16,316 nt of DNA from Chloroflexia bacterium (GTDB lineage Bacteria; Chloroflexota; Chloroflexia; QHBQ01; JADMIH01): positions 1 through 16,316 of the forward strand of contig JAICKM010000061.1 of NCBI GenBank assembly GCA_025927935.1, read 5' to 3'. The notes beneath the pieces were generated by a model that saw only the letters and a program-made list of their open reading frames with translations, was not told the DNA's origin and made no database searches. The position numbers and the translations under genes were made by a program. Shown here in pieces: positions 14,894 to 16,316 of this stretch; the first letter of the stretch is position 1; every line of letters begins with the position of its first letter.

Positions 14894-15124
14894 GTGGACA
14901 AGTGGCGCGAGGATTGGCGTCAACTGAATCGCCGAATGCCGGATATCCACCAGGACGAATACACCATCGAGGGCCTGTCCCATCTGCTCGGCATTCCCCG
15001 CGATGTGATTAGCCATGAGATCACCACGGGCGCGCTGCAAGCGAACCGGCTGGGCGGACATACCATTTGCATCTCGCGCGAGGCCGTCCTGGACTGGCTA
15101 CAGCGCCGCGGAGTGGGAATCTAG
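14894..15124 (+). CDS. Small helix-turn-helix protein, excisionase/MerR-like
   Basis: The 76-residue protein is almost entirely one winged helix-turn-helix domain of the excisionase family (MerR superfamily): EYTIEGLSHLLGIPRDVISHEITTGAL (22-48) as the recognition unit, then QANRLGGHTICISREAVLDWLQRRG as the wing and final helix. Stand-alone versions commonly bind DNA near phage or plasmid recombination sites or act as small regulators. No integrase or other mobile-element gene is nearby, so a transcriptional role seems more likely. The start is GTG 14894 with an excellent AAGGAGGG (14879-14886) 7 bases upstream. A palindrome over the candidate promoter could be its own operator (inference). 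The next gene begins 6 bases after its stop, suggesting co-transcription. Confidence 0.87.
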   Translation: MDKWREDWRQLNRRMPDIHQDEYTIEGLSHLLGIPRDVISHEITTGALQANRLGGHTICISREAVLDWLQRRGVGI

Positions 15125-15130
15125 CGCCGG

Positions 15131-15823
15131 GTGAGTGCTGCGGAGCCACGAAGACCGGCCGGCCCCGTCGATGTGCCGGCGCCGCTCGGCGCGCCAGTGC
15201 CGCTGGATGTGCCGCCCTATGGGCCGGAGGCGCGTCCGCGCCGCCCGCGCCGCTGGCCGCACTGGATGGGCGGCTTCATCGTCGGCTGGCTCACCGGCGT
15301 TGTGACCTTGCTGATCCTGGCCGGGCTGTCGGCCCGTCTCGCGCCCCATGCCGGCCCGGTGACGGGCGATACCGACATCCGCTTGCAGATTAGCTCGCGC
15401 TACCTGAACGACGCGGTGCAGCGCCGGTTGGCGCAAAATCCGCCGGCTGTCGCCAATATCAAGACAGTCAAACTCGACCTGGCCCTGACGGCTGACGCCA
15501 GCATGGTGCTGACGCCGACGTTCGACGTGGCCGGGCTGTTTCAGGTCGCGCCCAGCGCCACCAACCAGTTGACGGTGCGTGACGGGAAGCTGGCGATGGC
15601 GATGATCGGCCAGCCGCGGTTGGGCGACCTCCAGGTGCCGCTCGATCTGCTGCCCTTCGATCTGACCGGAGAAGTCCATAAGGCCGTGGACGAGATCACC
15701 AATAACGTGTTGCTGGCCGAACTGAACGACAACCTTAAGGCCGGGTTCGGCAGCGATGCCTTCAACATTACCGAAGTGCAGACGACCCCTGATTACCTGA
15801 TGGTGAAACTCCAGCGCAAATAG
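15131..15823 (+). CDS. Single-pass membrane protein with LmeA/DUF2993-like extracytoplasmic domain
   Basis: The 230-residue protein has a Pro/Arg-rich cytoplasmic N-terminus (1-45), one transmembrane helix (about 47-68, GGFIVGWLTGVVTLLILAGL), then an outer domain (about 80-230). The outer domain shows alternating beta strands (VKLDLALTADASMVLTPTFDV; QLTVRDGKLAMAMIGQPRLG), an amphipathic segment VHKAVDEITNNVLLAELNDNLKAGF and a last strand LMVKLQRK. This recalls DUF2993/LmeA phospholipid-binding proteins, which have a BPI-like fold; the likeness is structural impression and needs a profile search. The start is GTG 15131, with no good ribbon-binding sequence, so translation is probably coupled to the HTH gene that ends 6 bases before. 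A shorter start inside the Pro-rich part is possible. The NurA-like gene follows after 21 bases. A lipid-binding role is inference. Confidence 0.75.
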   Translation: MSAAEPRRPAGPVDVPAPLGAPVPLDVPPYGPEARPRRPRRWPHWMGGFIVGWLTGVVTLLILAGLSARLAPHAGPVTGDTDIRLQISSRYLNDAVQRRLAQNPPAVANIKTVKLDLALTADASMVLTPTFDVAGLFQVAPSATNQLTVRDGKLAMAMIGQPRLGDLQVPLDLLPFDLTGEVHKAVDEITNNVLLAELNDNLKAGFGSDAFNITEVQTTPDYLMVKLQRK

Positions 15824-15844
15824 GCGCCTAGCGACGAGAGTTCC

Positions 15845-16316
15845 ATGCCCTACGACCACGCAGAGATCGCCCGCCAGATCGCGGCCAGCCGCGACCAGGC
15901 CCTGGCCGCCCATGCCACGCGTTCCGATGCCGCCCAGGACGCCGCCGAGATCTACCTGACCACAGCGCACGCCGAGTGGGAGCGGGCCGTGGCGGATGTC
16001 CGCAGCAAACGCCTGATGGGCGTGCCGCAGACTCCCCTGCACGAGTTCACTTCCGGTCGCCCCGCCGGGCCGGATTATACCGTCGTGGCGACCGACTCGT
16101 CCTTCGTCCCGCCCGATAAGCACCGCGGCTCCTACTGTTATCTAATCAACGTGGGTCGGGTGATGGTCCACTATGGCGAGGAGCCTGCCGCCGAACTCGA
16201 CAGCACGCCCACCCACTGCGCCGAGCCGCTAATCGAGGGCGAGGACTGGATGGTGAGCGGGCGCGTCTTGCAGGCGCAATGCGCGTTGCAGGAACTGACC
16301 GAACTCCACCGCTGGG
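15845..16316 (+). CDS. NurA-domain nuclease, N-terminal part, runs off the window
   Basis: The frame is open from ATG 15845 to the window edge (157 codons), so the 3' end is missing. After a helical N-terminus (MPYDHAEIARQIAASRDQAL, and on to about residue 60) comes YTVVATDSSFVPPDKH (78-93), which matches the first conserved acidic motif of the NurA family (hydrophobic strand, then D84-S-S). This is followed by the strand YCYLINVGRVMVHYG (97-111). NurA is a nuclease that works with the HerA translocase in DNA end processing in archaea and some bacteria. A herA gene would be expected nearby, but none is visible before the window ends. The ribosome-binding site (CGACGAGAG) is weak. It is probably co-transcribed with the two small genes upstream. 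The second catalytic region lies beyond the window, so activity cannot be judged. Confidence 0.82.
   Translation, partial: MPYDHAEIARQIAASRDQALAAHATRSDAAQDAAEIYLTTAHAEWERAVADVRSKRLMGVPQTPLHEFTSGRPAGPDYTVVATDSSFVPPDKHRGSYCYLINVGRVMVHYGEEPAAELDSTPTHCAEPLIEGEDWMVSGRVLQAQCALQELTELHRW

Noticed and set aside
15098..16123. 341-codon minus-strand frame opposite the right-end cluster
   Set aside because: It crosses the boundaries of three plus-strand genes with recognisable features and has no domain of its own.

Overview
The window is high-GC bacterial DNA. From gene content it is most likely from a member of the Chloroflexota, probably a metagenome-type contig; this is inferred from protein family make-up, not from a marker gene. 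The clues are zinc-ribbon PP2C phosphatases beside a vWA protein, tandem small PspC proteins, a large nucleoside-phosphorylase-like protein, and a small HTH gene beside a NurA-type nuclease. No CRISPR array, insertion sequence, prophage or origin was seen.

Layout. 1-876 holds the 3' end of a GT39/ArnT-like membrane glycosyltransferase that looks actinobacterial. It loses family resemblance near 742 and runs into a G9/C9 palindrome at 801-830, so a chimeric join is suspected. Two tandem pspC-like genes follow on the minus strand (857-1367). A 319-base gap with a good sigma-70 promoter leads to a 662-residue nucleoside-phosphorylase-like protein (1687-3675). tRNA-Glu(UUC) at 3834-3907 and the primary-type sigma factor on the minus strand (3992-5155) converge on a perfect bidirectional terminator hairpin (3936-3974).

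The core is a minus-strand run of four genes, 13280 down to 5306, with gaps of about 70-105 bases, probably co-transcribed. In order of transcription they encode: a zinc-ribbon PP2C phosphatase with a repeated IIRPL-type motif; a 960-residue zinc ribbon / disordered / pseudokinase / PP2C protein; a vWA (MIDAS) protein; and a fusion of two universal-stress-protein domains to a GpgS-like glycosyltransferase domain whose DxD motif is altered. This looks like a protein phosphorylation and stress-signalling module and is the most unusual part of the window.

Divergent from it, with back-to-back promoters, is a membrane-anchored Zincin_2-like putative metalloprotease (13496-14740). The right end is a plus-strand cluster: a small excisionase/MerR-type HTH protein (14894-15124), a membrane-anchored protein resembling LmeA/DUF2993 (15131-15823), and the start of a NurA-type nuclease (15845 to the window end).

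Most other long open frames are antisense or out-of-frame shadows of these GC-rich genes.
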